From NCBI GenBank assembly GCA_963971535.1, contig OZ020594.1:114410418-114474417 (forward strand): a stretch of DNA of 64,000 bases, given 5' to 3'. The notes under the pieces are model-generated. The model was given only the letters and a program-made list of their open reading frames with translations. It was not told the origin of the DNA and made no database searches. Positions 33,480 to 44,429 of the stretch are shown in pieces (positions within the stretch are counted from its first letter, which is position 1; each line of letters opens with the position of its first letter). The position numbers were made by a program, and so were the translations under genes. This DNA is from Notolepis coatsorum. Lineage: Eukaryota > Chordata > Actinopteri > Aulopiformes > Paralepididae.

Positions 33480-35538
33480 TGTGAGGTTTGGTCCGCTCCC
33501 CACGACACGCTCCGTTCCTTTAAGGTACTATGTTGATTGATGCATTCCCCGCCACACGCTCCGTTCCTTTAAGGTGCCGTGTTGATTGGTGCATTCCCCG
33601 CCACACGCTTTTGGAGCAAGTATCAATCTCATCCCGCAGCTGTCACAGTTTGTAATTAGCGCCCCTGAAGGCTTTATATACACAGACCTCCTTGCTATCG
33701 AGGTTGGGTCGTTCTGGAATACAACTGCATATACCTGCCTTTCCCCGTCGCTGTTCCTGTCTTCTTTCTCTCCAGGACTTTTTTGTGGAGAACCGCTGTG
33801 GAGAACCTGGTTCCCCGTTTGGAGCTGCGCCTCGTTATCTGCCCGCTTTACGCGTTGCGCTCTGGTGAGTTTTTGGAAAACAGTTGTAGTAACTTCCTAG
33901 CTTATTCCTCTATCTACCTGCTCTGCGTTGTGTTAAACCTTAAAAAGCCCTTGAAGTACTATATCTACAAATGCAGTAAACCAGGTAATGGTTTTGCTGC
34001 TGCGGCACGGCCGGAGGCGGTGAAGACGATTTGAGAAAGTGAGATCTGAGCAGTTTGATACTTGAAGAATCCGTTGTTTAATAAAAAGGATTTCAATCAA
34101 TACAAATCAAAGATTTGAAAGAACAATTGCAATAAAACCTGAATGGAAGACCTCACTATGCCGAGGTTCATTAGGCTTTAGACTAAATATTCTATATCTA
34201 TGGGCTCGACGTCTTATTCTCGTTCTTCGTCTGCTCCAGGGCCGTCTCGCCGCGGTCTTCTTTGTCCAGTGGAGGAAGAGTCTGGATTCGCTGTTGTTTC
34301 CTGTCTGTTCGTGGGGGAGTTGTGACGCTCTCTCTCCAGAGCATGTCATCTTAAAGTCTAGATCTCCACCCCCAACATTACGTCATGAGGACGGGTCCTT
34401 CTGAGCATTACCGAGCTCCCTTATTGGAAGATCAGTAGCCCTGTCTGTCAATAGGCTAGCCACCCTTGAGTAGCGACAGAACGGAATTCCTTAGTAGGCG
34501 TTCCCTAGCAGTTTCAAACCGAAGGGGTGTGAAGGCTTGGTTTCAAATGGGGAACCTTCTGATCTAATCTAGTTCCGACTCTCTTTTGTTCACAGGGGTA
34601 GAATGCAAAACACCTCCGTGTTTTTCCCTTCCCCTCCACAAAAGGCTTCTTCTGAGCTTATTATACTTGTAGACCATCTGTCTGGCTCTAATCAACATTA
34701 TCTCTAAATCTTCCAAGAAGGCTCTTTGATCTTAAGGCTTTGTAAACAGCCACCTATCGTAGGAATGTCAGTAGGCATTGTAAACACGGGTAGATGCTAA
34801 TTCACTCAACTGCTTATTCACCTCCTCTCCAGGAGATCAAAATAAGGACAGTTTTAGAGCAATGGAGGGGGTAGCTTTGAATTAGTTATGTGTAATGTTG
34901 CAATTTTACCTCCATCCAATTTGCCATTCTGAGTTCCATGGTGTACAGTACAATTTTACACAGTTTTGTTGAGAAACTACCACACAGTCCTTTTGGATTA
35001 TCAGTTTTTTGTGTGTTTGGTGAACACTGAAGAAATGCCGTTTTTGTTTTGTACTGGACTCAGCTAATTTGTGTGTTAGGATAACACTGAAGAATTCCGT
35101 TTTGTTTTGCACTGGACTCAGCTAATTTGTGTGTTAGAATAACACTGAAGAATACCGTGTTGTTTTTCACTGGACTCAGCTAACTTGTGTGTGGTACACC
35201 GAAGATCAAGTCACTTGGGATTAATACTGGACTCAGTCACCTCTCTGCCTCTGTGTGTTCGTTGGGCTGTTTCTGATTTCTCTCTCTCTCCGTTTTCCAC
35301 CGTGAGTGAAAGCTGGGAGGATCTGCAGAGCCGCTACAACGTCACATGCCAGTTCCTCACCACTATCTACTGGGAGTATCTGCAGAGCCGCTACATCGTC
35401 ACATGCCAGATCCCCGTTTGTTTGATTACTGTACCTCATCCATCTTGTGACTCTGTAAATAAATACGCCCTAGCTTTTGGCTAACTCTGAACTTCCTGTC
35501 TGTGCCGTTGCGTTTGAGGTCGGTTACAAACCATAACA
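33480..35538 (+). mobile_element. Solo LTR B (fossil), related family, opposite orientation
   Basis: Starts TGTGAGGTTTGGTCCGCTCC and ends ACAAACCATAACA, with a perfect 5-bp duplication AATAT (33475-33479 and 35539-35543). It shares with LTR A the tccgttcctttaag block, a splice-donor-like tggtgagttttt (near 33862), ~60-bp repeats (35000-35180) with cactgaagaa, and AATAAA followed by tttggctaactct. A ~1-kb stretch (about 33990-35000) looks foreign to the LTR and may be a nested element that I cannot name. Confidence 0.8.
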
Positions 35539-36050
35539 AATATTCCTTAGGTACGGTTTTGAGGTGTGTGTTCAACAGAATGTAGTATCAAAAACACATT
35601 TACAAAAAGTATGGGTTACTGAATGCTGAACTGCACTGTTATAATCACTAAGCCATTGTAAGACCTTACCTGTGTCCCTGTATCACTTGTCTCTGCTGCC
35701 CTTTGATAAGAAAACGTCTCTATGTCCATTTTCCTTTTTTTTGGCATATTTCAGTTAGTCACAGTAAAAGTCACCTAGTAAGTGAGATCATTGACAATAT
35801 CAAAACATGCTAGGGCTGTACCGAATAGTTCCATTTTTCCAAGTTTCATTCATAATGTTGACATTCGAATTCTAAATCAATATAAAAAATTGTAATACAA
35901 TTTTATTTATTTATTTTTTATAATTTGTTTTGCCAAGGTATGGCGAGTGCCATACCTTGCCATACCAGAACGACGCCCCTGCATGACAGACAGCAGAGAC
36001 CCACCGGTGCTGATAGCGGATATCATCGAGCTCCCCCTAGTGACTAGGGG

Positions 36051-36329
36051 GCGTTATTTCTAAACTTAGCCGCATTTCTGGCAGACGCTCTCTGATTGGC
36101 ACTGACTGACGCTCTCTGACATGTTTTCCCAATCGCGTGACGAGCTGTGTCTTTGCCCATTTCCGCGTCGAACAGCCTGCAAACTACCTGGTGTTCTATC
36201 GCCATGCTCTAAGACAAACTCTAACCTTAACCAACTTCGAAAGAGTGCCTAAGCTTAACCAGTGTAGAAACTGGCGTCGGCCAATCAGAGAGCGTCTTGC
36301 CAGAATGCGGCTAGGTTTAGAAATAACGC
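36051..36329. mobile_element. MULE-like MITE, 279 bp, foldback type
   Basis: Long terminal inverted repeats of about 49 bp (gcgttatttctaaacttagc ... ctctctgattgg and its complement). A perfect 9-bp duplication GACTAGGGG (36042-36050 and 36330-36338) is the size typical of Mutator-like elements. The interior (36100-36280) is unique. Confidence 0.9.
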
Positions 36330-36688
36330 GACTAGGGGCCTCCACTACACACTAGTAAAAAAAATAAAAGAGATACGAAAGAAATATATATATAATCAGA
36401 TCCTCATCCAGCGTTTACTTTCAGAGCATCTATAGTGACTACTAGTATCATCTCATCTCTTCTCTATCTATTTTTATTACATTTTTTGTATTGCAAATAA
36501 AAATATGATTGATTGTTTGATAATGAGGGGTGAGAGACGTTGAGTCTATACGTGACACTGACGTCCAGGTCCAGGGGTCACTGTCAGGTCAGGTCAGGTG
36601 ACCACTGACCGTGAGAATTGCACTTGCAAGTTGATCAAGTAGGCTAAGACTCGAGTAGTACTGTATGATCATATGACACTCAAAAAAC

Positions 36689-37132
36689 ATGGATAAAAAA
36701 GTTAAACGGTGGGAAAGCGGAGCTGCTAAGTTAAAATCTAAACAGGAAAGGGACAGAAAGAGCGCGTTACTTCGGCAAAGCATACCAACTATCTCTACTT
36801 TTTTCACCCCGTCAGGTAAGGAGGACCCCTCCCCCCTGGCTAGCACTAGTAGTAGCAGCAACGTCGTTAAAGAGGCTGAGCCAGGCGCCGCGGGCAGAGA
36901 GGTCGAGAATGCTAACATTATTATTGATGCTAGCGACAGAGAAGAGGCAGCGGCAGCCTCTAGTTCAGCCGGCCCACCACCACCAGTGGCTGCCACCTGT
37001 TTGTATACGCCCGCCGCATCTCCACAGCCCAGCCCCAACACCAACACAAATGACTCTGACTCTGAGGCAGATCGCGATCCAGGAGGATTGGTTGGACAAT
37101 GTTACGGATCCAGCTTTATTTTTATTTTTTAA
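36689..37132 (+). pseudogene. N-terminal exon of a zf-MYM/TTF-type hAT transposase
   Basis: The frame begins MDKKVKRWESGAAKLKSKQE and has the short basic, Gly/Ala/Lys start followed by SIPTISTFFTPS and an S/P/A-rich acidic linker. Zinc-finger MYM-type protein 1-like hAT transposases begin this way (KRKLSGAxKRKxK...ISxFF). The zinc finger and catalytic domain are missing. The frame runs into the transposon's 3' end. The link to the family is by resemblance only. Confidence 0.6.
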
Positions 37133-38090
37133 GTGACATATAAAATGCCACTGGGGCCTCTGAAGTCTTAATCTGGCCATGGTCATATTGTTTTATTTCC
37201 GAACCTAGTCGTATCCCATACCTTATTGTGTACGATAGTGCATTGCACACAAGGTGGTAAAAGGATAACCCTCTGCCTTGATTAACTCAATACTAGTGCT
37301 GTCATCTAATTAATTACAGGATTTGTAATTTATTAATCTAATTAATCGCATAACCATTTTATGCCTGATATTCTATATTCTACAATCATATTTCAAATTG
37401 CATGTGTCCGGATGGCAGAATTCAGTACTGTATCTACAAAACCTTCTGTTTAATCATCTTCCATTTATTAATTTGCTTAGATTTTTCAGGCCTGGTCAAT
37501 TTTTGCATGGTGTTATTCACAGTCAAAGATAAAACAAATTATTGATATTCTCATTTGGTTCATTACAATTTACTCAAGCCTAGTAACAGACACAGTATTT
37601 CTGACACTGGGAATACATTCCCTGAGATCCATAGATGTCCCTAGAATCAGATACCAAGAACATGCAAATGGACCATATTCAATAAAAGTCTTTATACAAC
37701 GGCATGCAAATTTCTCGATTCTGATTGGCCATTTACACGTCTTTATTGGCAACAATCCACGGTCCTGGGCTCAGGACCCGCCCACAACCGAATCACATAT
37801 CACTCCCCGGCTCACTCCGGGAGAAAACAAGATCGCGGACAACAAATGGTTATGTTGAAAGCACCATAACGACTAAATATGAAGCGATTCTGTCAAGGGG
37901 AATGTGTTAGTCCTTTAAACAATGTTGGATGATGTAATTGATGGGTCTTGAGTCAATCTAGAACAAAAGAAAAATCGCGGATTGATTGATTGATTAATTG
38001 ATTGATTTAAATTTCTTCCTTCCTACTTTCTACTGACTGCAGCGTTCTCTCTCACACTGTCCGACGCTGGCGTACCCACAAACACACACA

Positions 38091-38122
<32 letters not shown>

Positions 38123-38540
38123 TACACACACACGCACGCACACACACACACACTGTGACACACACACACACACACACGCACACACACACACACACACACT
38201 CCTGTCTGCAACAGCGGGGGAGTCAGACTGAGAGAGAAGCAGCGCTGTTTTAAGTGAGCATGGTCTATTGAATTGATTGATTGGTTGATTGCTAATTTTA
38301 TTACTGTACCCCTGGTTTCCAACTGGTTAAGTTTAGGCTAAAAGAAATAAATAAAAAAATAGGGCGAAGAAAACGTTTTTTTCCTATAGGGCAAAGAAAA
38401 CGTTTTAATTTGTTTTACCTACTTTATATAGAAGCATCTAAGAATGAAGTTCTATGGAAAGTAGGTCTGCATTCCCTTAACAATTGTGTGTATTGAGCCG
38501 TACTGTATTGTACCCATTCTGCATCTGGTAATAAAATTTT

Positions 38541-38705
38541 CAATCAATCATTCCAATAATACACAGTTGGATGTGTTAGTTGGTTGGATGCACTTCAAGC
38601 TGCTTCCACATGAGGCAACTTCTCTCAATCATTCCAATAATACACAGTTGGATGTGTTAGTTTGGTTGGATGCACTTCAAGCTGCTTCCACATGGAGGCA
38701 ACTTG
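38541..38705. repeat. ~85-bp tandem duplication
   Basis: tcaatcattccaataataca ... ggttggatgcacttcaagct gcttccacatg occurs twice head to tail with two single-base indels. Confidence 0.92.
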
Positions 38706-38846
38706 TCTTTTTTGTAGTTGTGGGAACTACTTTTTCTGGCGGATGGTTTTTTCAATAAATCTTCGATTAATGTGTGTTTATTGTATAGAAATAAGGTTGG
38801 ATGAATCTGGCAGTTGTATAAAAGCTTTACACCACTTGTAGTCGTG

Positions 38847-38945
38847 ATTTGTGACCAATAAACCATGCCTAGGGGGGTCTAACGACCCTCGGCTGCGCCT
38901 CGGGCCTAACGACCACCCCTAGGCATGGTTTATTGGTCACAAACC
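38847..38945. repeat. Palindrome around ctcggctgcgcctcggg
   Basis: ttgtgaccaataaaccatgc ctagggg and its exact complement flank a GC-rich centre with its own inverted pieces (aacgacc and ggtcgtt-like). It is a stable cruciform or hairpin candidate. Confidence 0.88.
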
Positions 38946-39167
38946 ACTCCTGCGCGTGATGTAATGCTTAAGTAAATGTGTATTCTACGTTCTTATGGAA
39001 TGAATGAGATCAAAAAAAGAATTATATAAAAAAAAAAATGTTAGTTCATTTTCATAACGCGATAATTTTCTGTGTAATTAATTAATCTAATTAATGCGAT
39101 AAACTGACAGCCCTACTCAATACAGATCATTTTTTATGCTGTTATACATTGATTACAATTCACCAAG

Positions 39168-40744
39168 ATGGCAAATACAGATCCAGGACCGTCTAAATTC
39201 CATACTGACTGGAGCAAGTGTTGTCTTTGCCAGAAGAAGAATAGTGAAGAGCTTAAGTCACCACGTGCACAACAACCACAACAAGACGATGGCTACACTA
39301 TGATTGCAACAAATATTCCCCTCTTTCACGCAATTCATGAGATGCCTATTGTTCTGGTACCAGCCAGACTTGATGATGGTGGTGGTATTGAAGGAACTCT
39401 GAGGAGGAACAAGGCACAGTATCATCACATCAAAGTTGTCGCCTTAAGTTCAACAACACAAAAGAGAGAGCCACAAAAAGAAGAGTAGAGAGTGCTCAGC
39501 AAGCGCAATGCCAGACCAAGCTGCATAGAACCAGCCTTAAAAGCCAAACATGTTTCATATGTGATGAAGAAGCCCCATCCTCTGAACTCTGACAAGTCAT
39601 GACAATGAATCTCAATAAGAGATTTTCTGAATGTGCCCAAACTTTGAATGACGGAAAACTTCTTGCAAGAATCAGCGGTGGAGATGCTATTGCACAGGAG
39701 TTCCAATACCATGTTGCATGCTTGGCAGACCTGTACAATAGAGAGAGGTCGTACCTCCGGGCCACCAAGAGACTGGAACAGGAATGTGCCCCCGAAGAGG
39801 ATGCCCACCAACAGGCATTGTCAGAGCTAGTTACATATCTAGTGGAGACCACCAGATCTGGTGAGGGTCCTGCAGTCTTCCGTCTTGCAGACATAGTTTG
39901 CCTGTATGGCGAGCGTGTGGAACAGCTGGGTGTTGACACCTAAGCACACTTTATATGTATCAGTAAAGAATTTGCACTACAACCCTCATACCTAATACCT
40001 CATTACACCTTTCTGTAAATTATATTGTACCTAAATTGTACCTCATCCCACTTCTGCTTTGCACTGTATAGTATATTGTATATGGTAACTCAGTTACTTC
40101 TACTCTACATAGAGCATTGTATATATGTATATACTGAACATTTCTGTCTACGTACTTGACTTTTATTTTATACTTTTATACTGCTATACTTATTTTATTA
40201 TCTATTTTTGCCTAGCACAGTCTCTGGAGCGAAACAGAAAGAAGCATTTTGTATAAAACTATTCTGTACTTCTATATGACAACTAATAAAGAAACTTGAA
40301 ACTAAACTTGTTGATGCACCTGCTGTCAACTCCACAAGACTGAAGGAAAAACTGCTGTCAGAAATACCTGAGCTGGAAGCTAACAAGCATGGAAGGGATG
40401 GTCTTCTGGTTTTTCAGAAAGATGTGGGTGTTGTCTTGTCAGAAGCCTCTGACTATTATAGGGAAGCTATTATCCTTGGCAAAGCAGCTAACATCTTGCG
40501 AAAATATATGCTGGACAAGTCCACATTTGATGGAACCTTCCATGAGGGGTGTATCGAGGAGGCCATTCCACCCACTCTTCTTCAGTTTGTGGCCATGCTG
40601 GAACACGGAGCAGAGATCAAATCTCAACTGAGGTTTGGAGCATCAAAGACTGATCAAGCAATTGCTCAGTTGCTTCAGTACAACTGCTATGCGAAATACA
40701 AAGAAGGAGCTGCAACTCAGAGACACTCCAAAGACAGAGTGTGA
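39168..40744 (+). pseudogene. Multi-copy transposase-like gene, 5' part (broken)
   Basis: Protein stretches in order: KFHTDWSKCCLCQKKNSEEL (CxxC finger start), DGYTMIATNIPLFHAIHEMP, a second finger near 39545-39570 (CFICDEEAP), MNLNKRFSECAQTLNDGKLL, HVACLADLYNRERSYLRATK, then after 40310 LQYNCYAKYKEGAATQRHSK. I recognise this order from long uncharacterised proteins present in many copies in fish and cnidarian genomes. I infer a transposon origin but cannot name the superfamily. About four to six disruptions by eye, plus an insertion at 39945-40310. The 3' part continues at 50190. Confidence 0.65.
39945..40310 (+). mobile_element. Probable LINE 3' UTR insertion in the gene
   Basis: A/T-rich with tgcactgtatagtatattgt, then cacagtctctggagc and aataaagaaacttgaaacta at the end. 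This is the style of fish LINE 3' UTRs that finish with an AATAAA-like repeat. It has no reading frame and separates two parts of the gene. Confidence 0.5.
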
Positions 40745-41151
40745 GAATGTGGTCTGGAACACAGCCCAATTGCTGAACACACAGGAGAGGAGAATGGAGC
40801 GTTTCAAGGGTTTTAATGCAAGCAGTTGAACAGGAATTGGGGGGGAATAGAACGGGGTTATTGTTCTTGTCTTGGGGCTGCAGCTGCGGCAGCGAGAGCG
40901 AGCAAGTGGTCCTCCTCGGGGACAGGGAACGTCCAGGCAGGACGGCGCACAGGAACAGTGGTCCTGGGGCACAGGAGAAACGGGTTAGAGCAAGGCAATA
41001 CAAAGGTAGATTCCAGCAGAGCTTTAGGTAGAGACGTCGTACCTGGGTTGTGGTGTTTAACACCACAACGACTTCTGGTCAGTGTCGTGGAGTAGAAGTA
41101 GGCACCTCGTCAACGGGGGATAGGATGCAGCTGTGAGGAGTGAGGTGCCTG
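40745..41151. other. Sequence between gene part 1 and the gypsy LTR
   Basis: It has no match to the gene family as I recall it. It begins agtgtgagaatg, like a damaged splice donor, and may be intron. It has cgggttagagcaagg and CAG-type runs. The counterpart on the far side is 49982-50190. Confidence 0.4.
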
Positions 41152-41978
41152 TGTAACAAGTGCCTTGTTGCCTTGTATAGATAATTACACCCCATCACAA
41201 AATACACTTTAATACATTCCACTAATACTCCTAAACGTTTTATTTTATTGATTTAAGTTGATTTTATTCCTTTCGTTTTGTTTTATTGCACTTTTGGGAG
41301 TTAAGGCTTTTATTTTGAAATCGACACCCTTACTTTTCCGGTCCTCTGGGACACACATCTTGCCTGCTTTCTGGTGGCGAGCTAGTTCCACCCGGAGTTC
41401 TGTGGGGTGAGCACTACTTCTTATGTTCAGTAAAAGACTTCGGTCTAAAAGTTGTTAAATATTGTATGTTACATTCCTAAAACTGTGAAACGAGTTTGTA
41501 ATGTAACTACTGTTGTTAATATGTACCTGTGCAGTTGTTTTGTGGGAGGTTTGACTGGGTAAAATGCACTTTAATAGCATGTAGGAAGTTTGCACACACG
41601 TGCGCTGGTAACATGGAGTTAATGGAGTCACGTCTTTTCTCAACCATAGCTCGTGCTGCAGATGTCGATGTGTTCCTAATGCTGCTGCATATTGTTGCCT
41701 TTGTAACCTAACAGGTATGTGTGTACAGTAGCTCCCATGTGTCCGTTTTGTATTCAATTGTGTATATTTTTCCAATATAATTGTATGTATTAAAATGTGT
41801 CATTCTTATAAGAGAGTTCCACCCGGAGTTCTGTGGGCTCGTGCTGCAGATGTCGATGTGTTCCTAATGCTGCTGCATATTGTTGCCTTTGTAACCTAAC
41901 AGGAGGGAAATAAAGACCGTCAACAGTCATCCATGTCTGTCGTCCTTAACACAACGCCGTCAGAGTACACCGGTCACA
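41152..41978 (+). repeat. 5' LTR of the gypsy element
   Basis: About 827 bp. It carries an internal duplication: agttccacccggagttctgt occurs twice, and gatgtcgatgtgttcctaat ... gcctttgtaacctaacag occurs twice (about 41658 and 41847). The polyadenylation signal is in ggaaataaagaccg near 41910. Confidence 0.92.
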
Positions 41979-42584
41979 CTTGGTGCCGTTCGACCTCGGA
42001 CAACGGACAACGCTCGTCTGTCCACCGGGGACGCTGTCTGCACGCCGCTTCTTCATTCAACTGGCTGTGCTGAGTACAACGTCGAACGTTAACGTGTGCG
42101 CATAGGATAAGCGCACATGTGATATTGGTTGTTTTTGTTTGATAATAATATGCTATAGATTGTAATTGTAAATATTATTGTAATGATACAGTAATTGGAA
42201 ACGACACTAGTTGTACAAGACCATTGTATTTTTTGTTTCTTTCTTTTTCTTTCATCTGTTATGTATTGTGAATAGATAGCCTATGGTCTAATGTTCAAAG
42301 TTTGAGCAGTAACAAGTGTTGCTATCTAACACATGCCCATTGTAAATATAATTAGGAACTAATTTGTTTATATGGTTGGCTGGTAATGAGATATATATAT
42401 ATATATATATTTTTTTCCCCCCATCTGTTCTGGTAAATTGTGAATGGATAGCCATACAGTAGCCTACATGTATTCGTGTGTAGTCTAGTGTTCAAAGTCT
42501 GAGCAGTAACGAGCGGCCATTTAACACATTCCCACATACTTTTCTTTTGTTTATAGCCCTCTAAAGCATTTTTATTTTTAATTC

Positions 42585-44410
42585 TTGAACATGTCCGAGG
42601 CATTGGCACCAGATCTGGAGATGGTGGGTATGATGCCTGTATATGGCAGGGGTCAGTCAGCTCTTATGTATGGGAGGGGAAGACCAGTGGGTCCTACAGA
42701 ACTGGGTCAGTCAGCTCTTATGTATGGGAGAGGAAGACCAGTGGGTCCTACAGAACTAGGTCAGTCAGCTCTTATGTGTGGGAGGGGAAGACCTGTGGAA
42801 CTGAGTCAGTCTACAGTTCGCCAGTCAGTGTTTGAAGCAGTGGGGCCAGTGGTCACATCTACTCCAATCACGCATGGCAATGACGCAGCCCCGCAACTCG
42901 CTAGGTCAGAGGATTTAGGCAGCCTCGTCAAAGACCTTGCCATACAGATAGGAGAACAAATTGCATCTACTCTGCATGCCATGCACCAGACCAGTTATCA
43001 GCCCCAGGTCCCCGTCCCTGAGCCCCAGGTCCCCGCCCCTGAGCCCAAGGTCCCCGCACCCCAACCACAATGTTTTTCTGGGTGTGCAGACATGTCAAGG
43101 ATGAAAGTAATAGTGCAGGCGGAGACTAAACCACCTCCGTTCTTCAGAGGTGATCGCACTGAGCCAGTCTCCATACATGAGTGGGAAGACATGATGCTAG
43201 TGTATCTGTCTAGAACGAGTTGTAAAACCGACAGAGAATTGTGTGATCTAGTGATGGGCAGGTTGACTGGTAAAGCTAGAGACATAGTGAAGGTGTCACT
43301 GCGTAGCCGGCCTGAGTTGTCTGCCAATATGACCCCTGCAGCTGTGTTTGACATTTTAAAGCGTAACTTCAGCGAGCTGACATACTCCAGTATGCCCATG
43401 GCCGACTTCTATGCCATGGTTCCCAGGCCTAGTGAGGGAGTGATGGATTACTGGGTCCGGCTGAATAAAGCAATCGATGTTGCAGATGAGTGTCTACGTC
43501 GCCGGGGTCGGTGTGTTGATGATGCGAGCGCCGAGGTCGTGATGATGTTGATCACGCACTGCCCAGATCCCAGTCTAGCTATGTCCTTCCAGCTGAAGCC
43601 TGTGGAGCAGTGGACTGCAGCTGAGGTCCAGGAGCGTCTAGATGGTTACCAGAGAGACCAAAGGAGATCCAGTTCACGGGCACAGCAGGTTAACATCTCG
43701 GCATGCAGTCAGAGCCCCATGGCTGGTGGCCCATCCCCTCCTGTCCTGTATGGTGGGGCCCAGCAGTCTTCGGTTGTTGTGCAGTCACAGCAGCCTCCCT
43801 CCTTTGGCTCTTCTCATGAACAGCTTGGTGAGCCCCACAGGGTCTTAGCCGCAGCGCAGGCCCTCAGCCCTCCTACACCCATCTTAATGACTCCTGCCCC
43901 GGCGAGTCCCTCCTCTGTAGACCCTTCATCAGTTGGTTGACTTGTTAGACCGTGTGCTCTCACTGTGTTCGGCCTCGCTGGCCCCAGCAGTACAGGCTCA
44001 GCCTGGTCAGCCGTCTCGCTCCCACATCGAGCCAAGTAATGGGCAGACGTACCACTCACGCAACCAGGCCAGACCGAGTCAGCAGAGTTACTCGCGCAAC
44101 CAGGCCAGACCGAGTCAGCAGAGTTACTCGCGCAACCAGGCCAGACCGAGTCAGCAGGGTTATTCGCGCAACCAGGCCAGACCGAATCAGCAGAGTTACC
44201 CGCACAACCAGCACGACCCATGCGAAGTGTGTCAAGACAGCAGGCATAACACTTATCAACACTGTATGCTCTATCGGCTGTGCCACCGCTGTTTCCGCCC
44301 TGGTCACTATGAGGACTCATGCCCTGGCATCTCCCAGCCATCAGCTGGATCAGCATCTCCCTCCAACAGACCCGCTCAGACCCATCCTGTCAATGCTGCC
44401 CCTTTAAACT
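42585..44410 (+). pseudogene. gypsy gag region (fossil)
   Basis: Capsid-like sequence: PPPFFRGDRTEPVSIHEWED, RELCDLVMGRLTGKARDIVK and FSELTYSSMPMADFYAMVPR, all typical of Ty3/gypsy gag. Near the end is a cysteine/histidine knuckle (CHRCFRPGHYEDSC). Two internal repeats are notable: an 18-residue unit GQSALMYGRGRPVGPTEL (three copies, from about 42650) and a 12-residue unit with RNQARPSQQ (about five copies, 44055-44210) just before the knuckle. Gag would form the particle that packages the element's RNA. Confidence 0.88.
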
Positions 44411-44429
44411 AGCCAGCCCATGCAGTGAG

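Larger units (their letters stand above)
29563..37181 (+). mobile_element. hAT element with zf-MYM-like N-terminal exon, swollen by LTR insertions
   Basis: Ends cagggccggattaa and ttaatctggccatg pair as terminal inverted repeats (12 of 14). The flanking 8 bp are gtcatata and gtcatatt, a near-perfect duplication. Own sequence is 29563-29797 and 35544-37181. The left part has repeated ggaggcccctcgtcactaga blocks. The only coding remnant is at 36689-37132. The core transposase is absent, so this is an internal-deletion derivative that later took in LTR elements and a MULE-like MITE. Confidence 0.8.
37294..39115. mobile_element. Non-autonomous hAT element, 1.8 kb
   Basis: Ends tagtgctgtca and tgacagcccta are imperfect inverted repeats with subterminal taattaatctaattaat on both sides. 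The 8-bp duplication CTCAATAC is perfect (37286-37293 and 39116-39123). There is no transposase. The interior carries (AC)n at 38080-38200, (ATTG)n tracts, a tandem duplication at 38541-38705 and a palindrome at 38847-38945. Confidence 0.92.

Noticed and set aside
31804-35538. One DNA transposon with 21-bp inverted ends (tgttatggtttgtaaccgac)
   Set aside because: The two ends are the 3' ends of two related LTRs in opposite orientation. Each has its own TGTGAGG start, AATAAA and, for LTR B, a 5-bp duplication.
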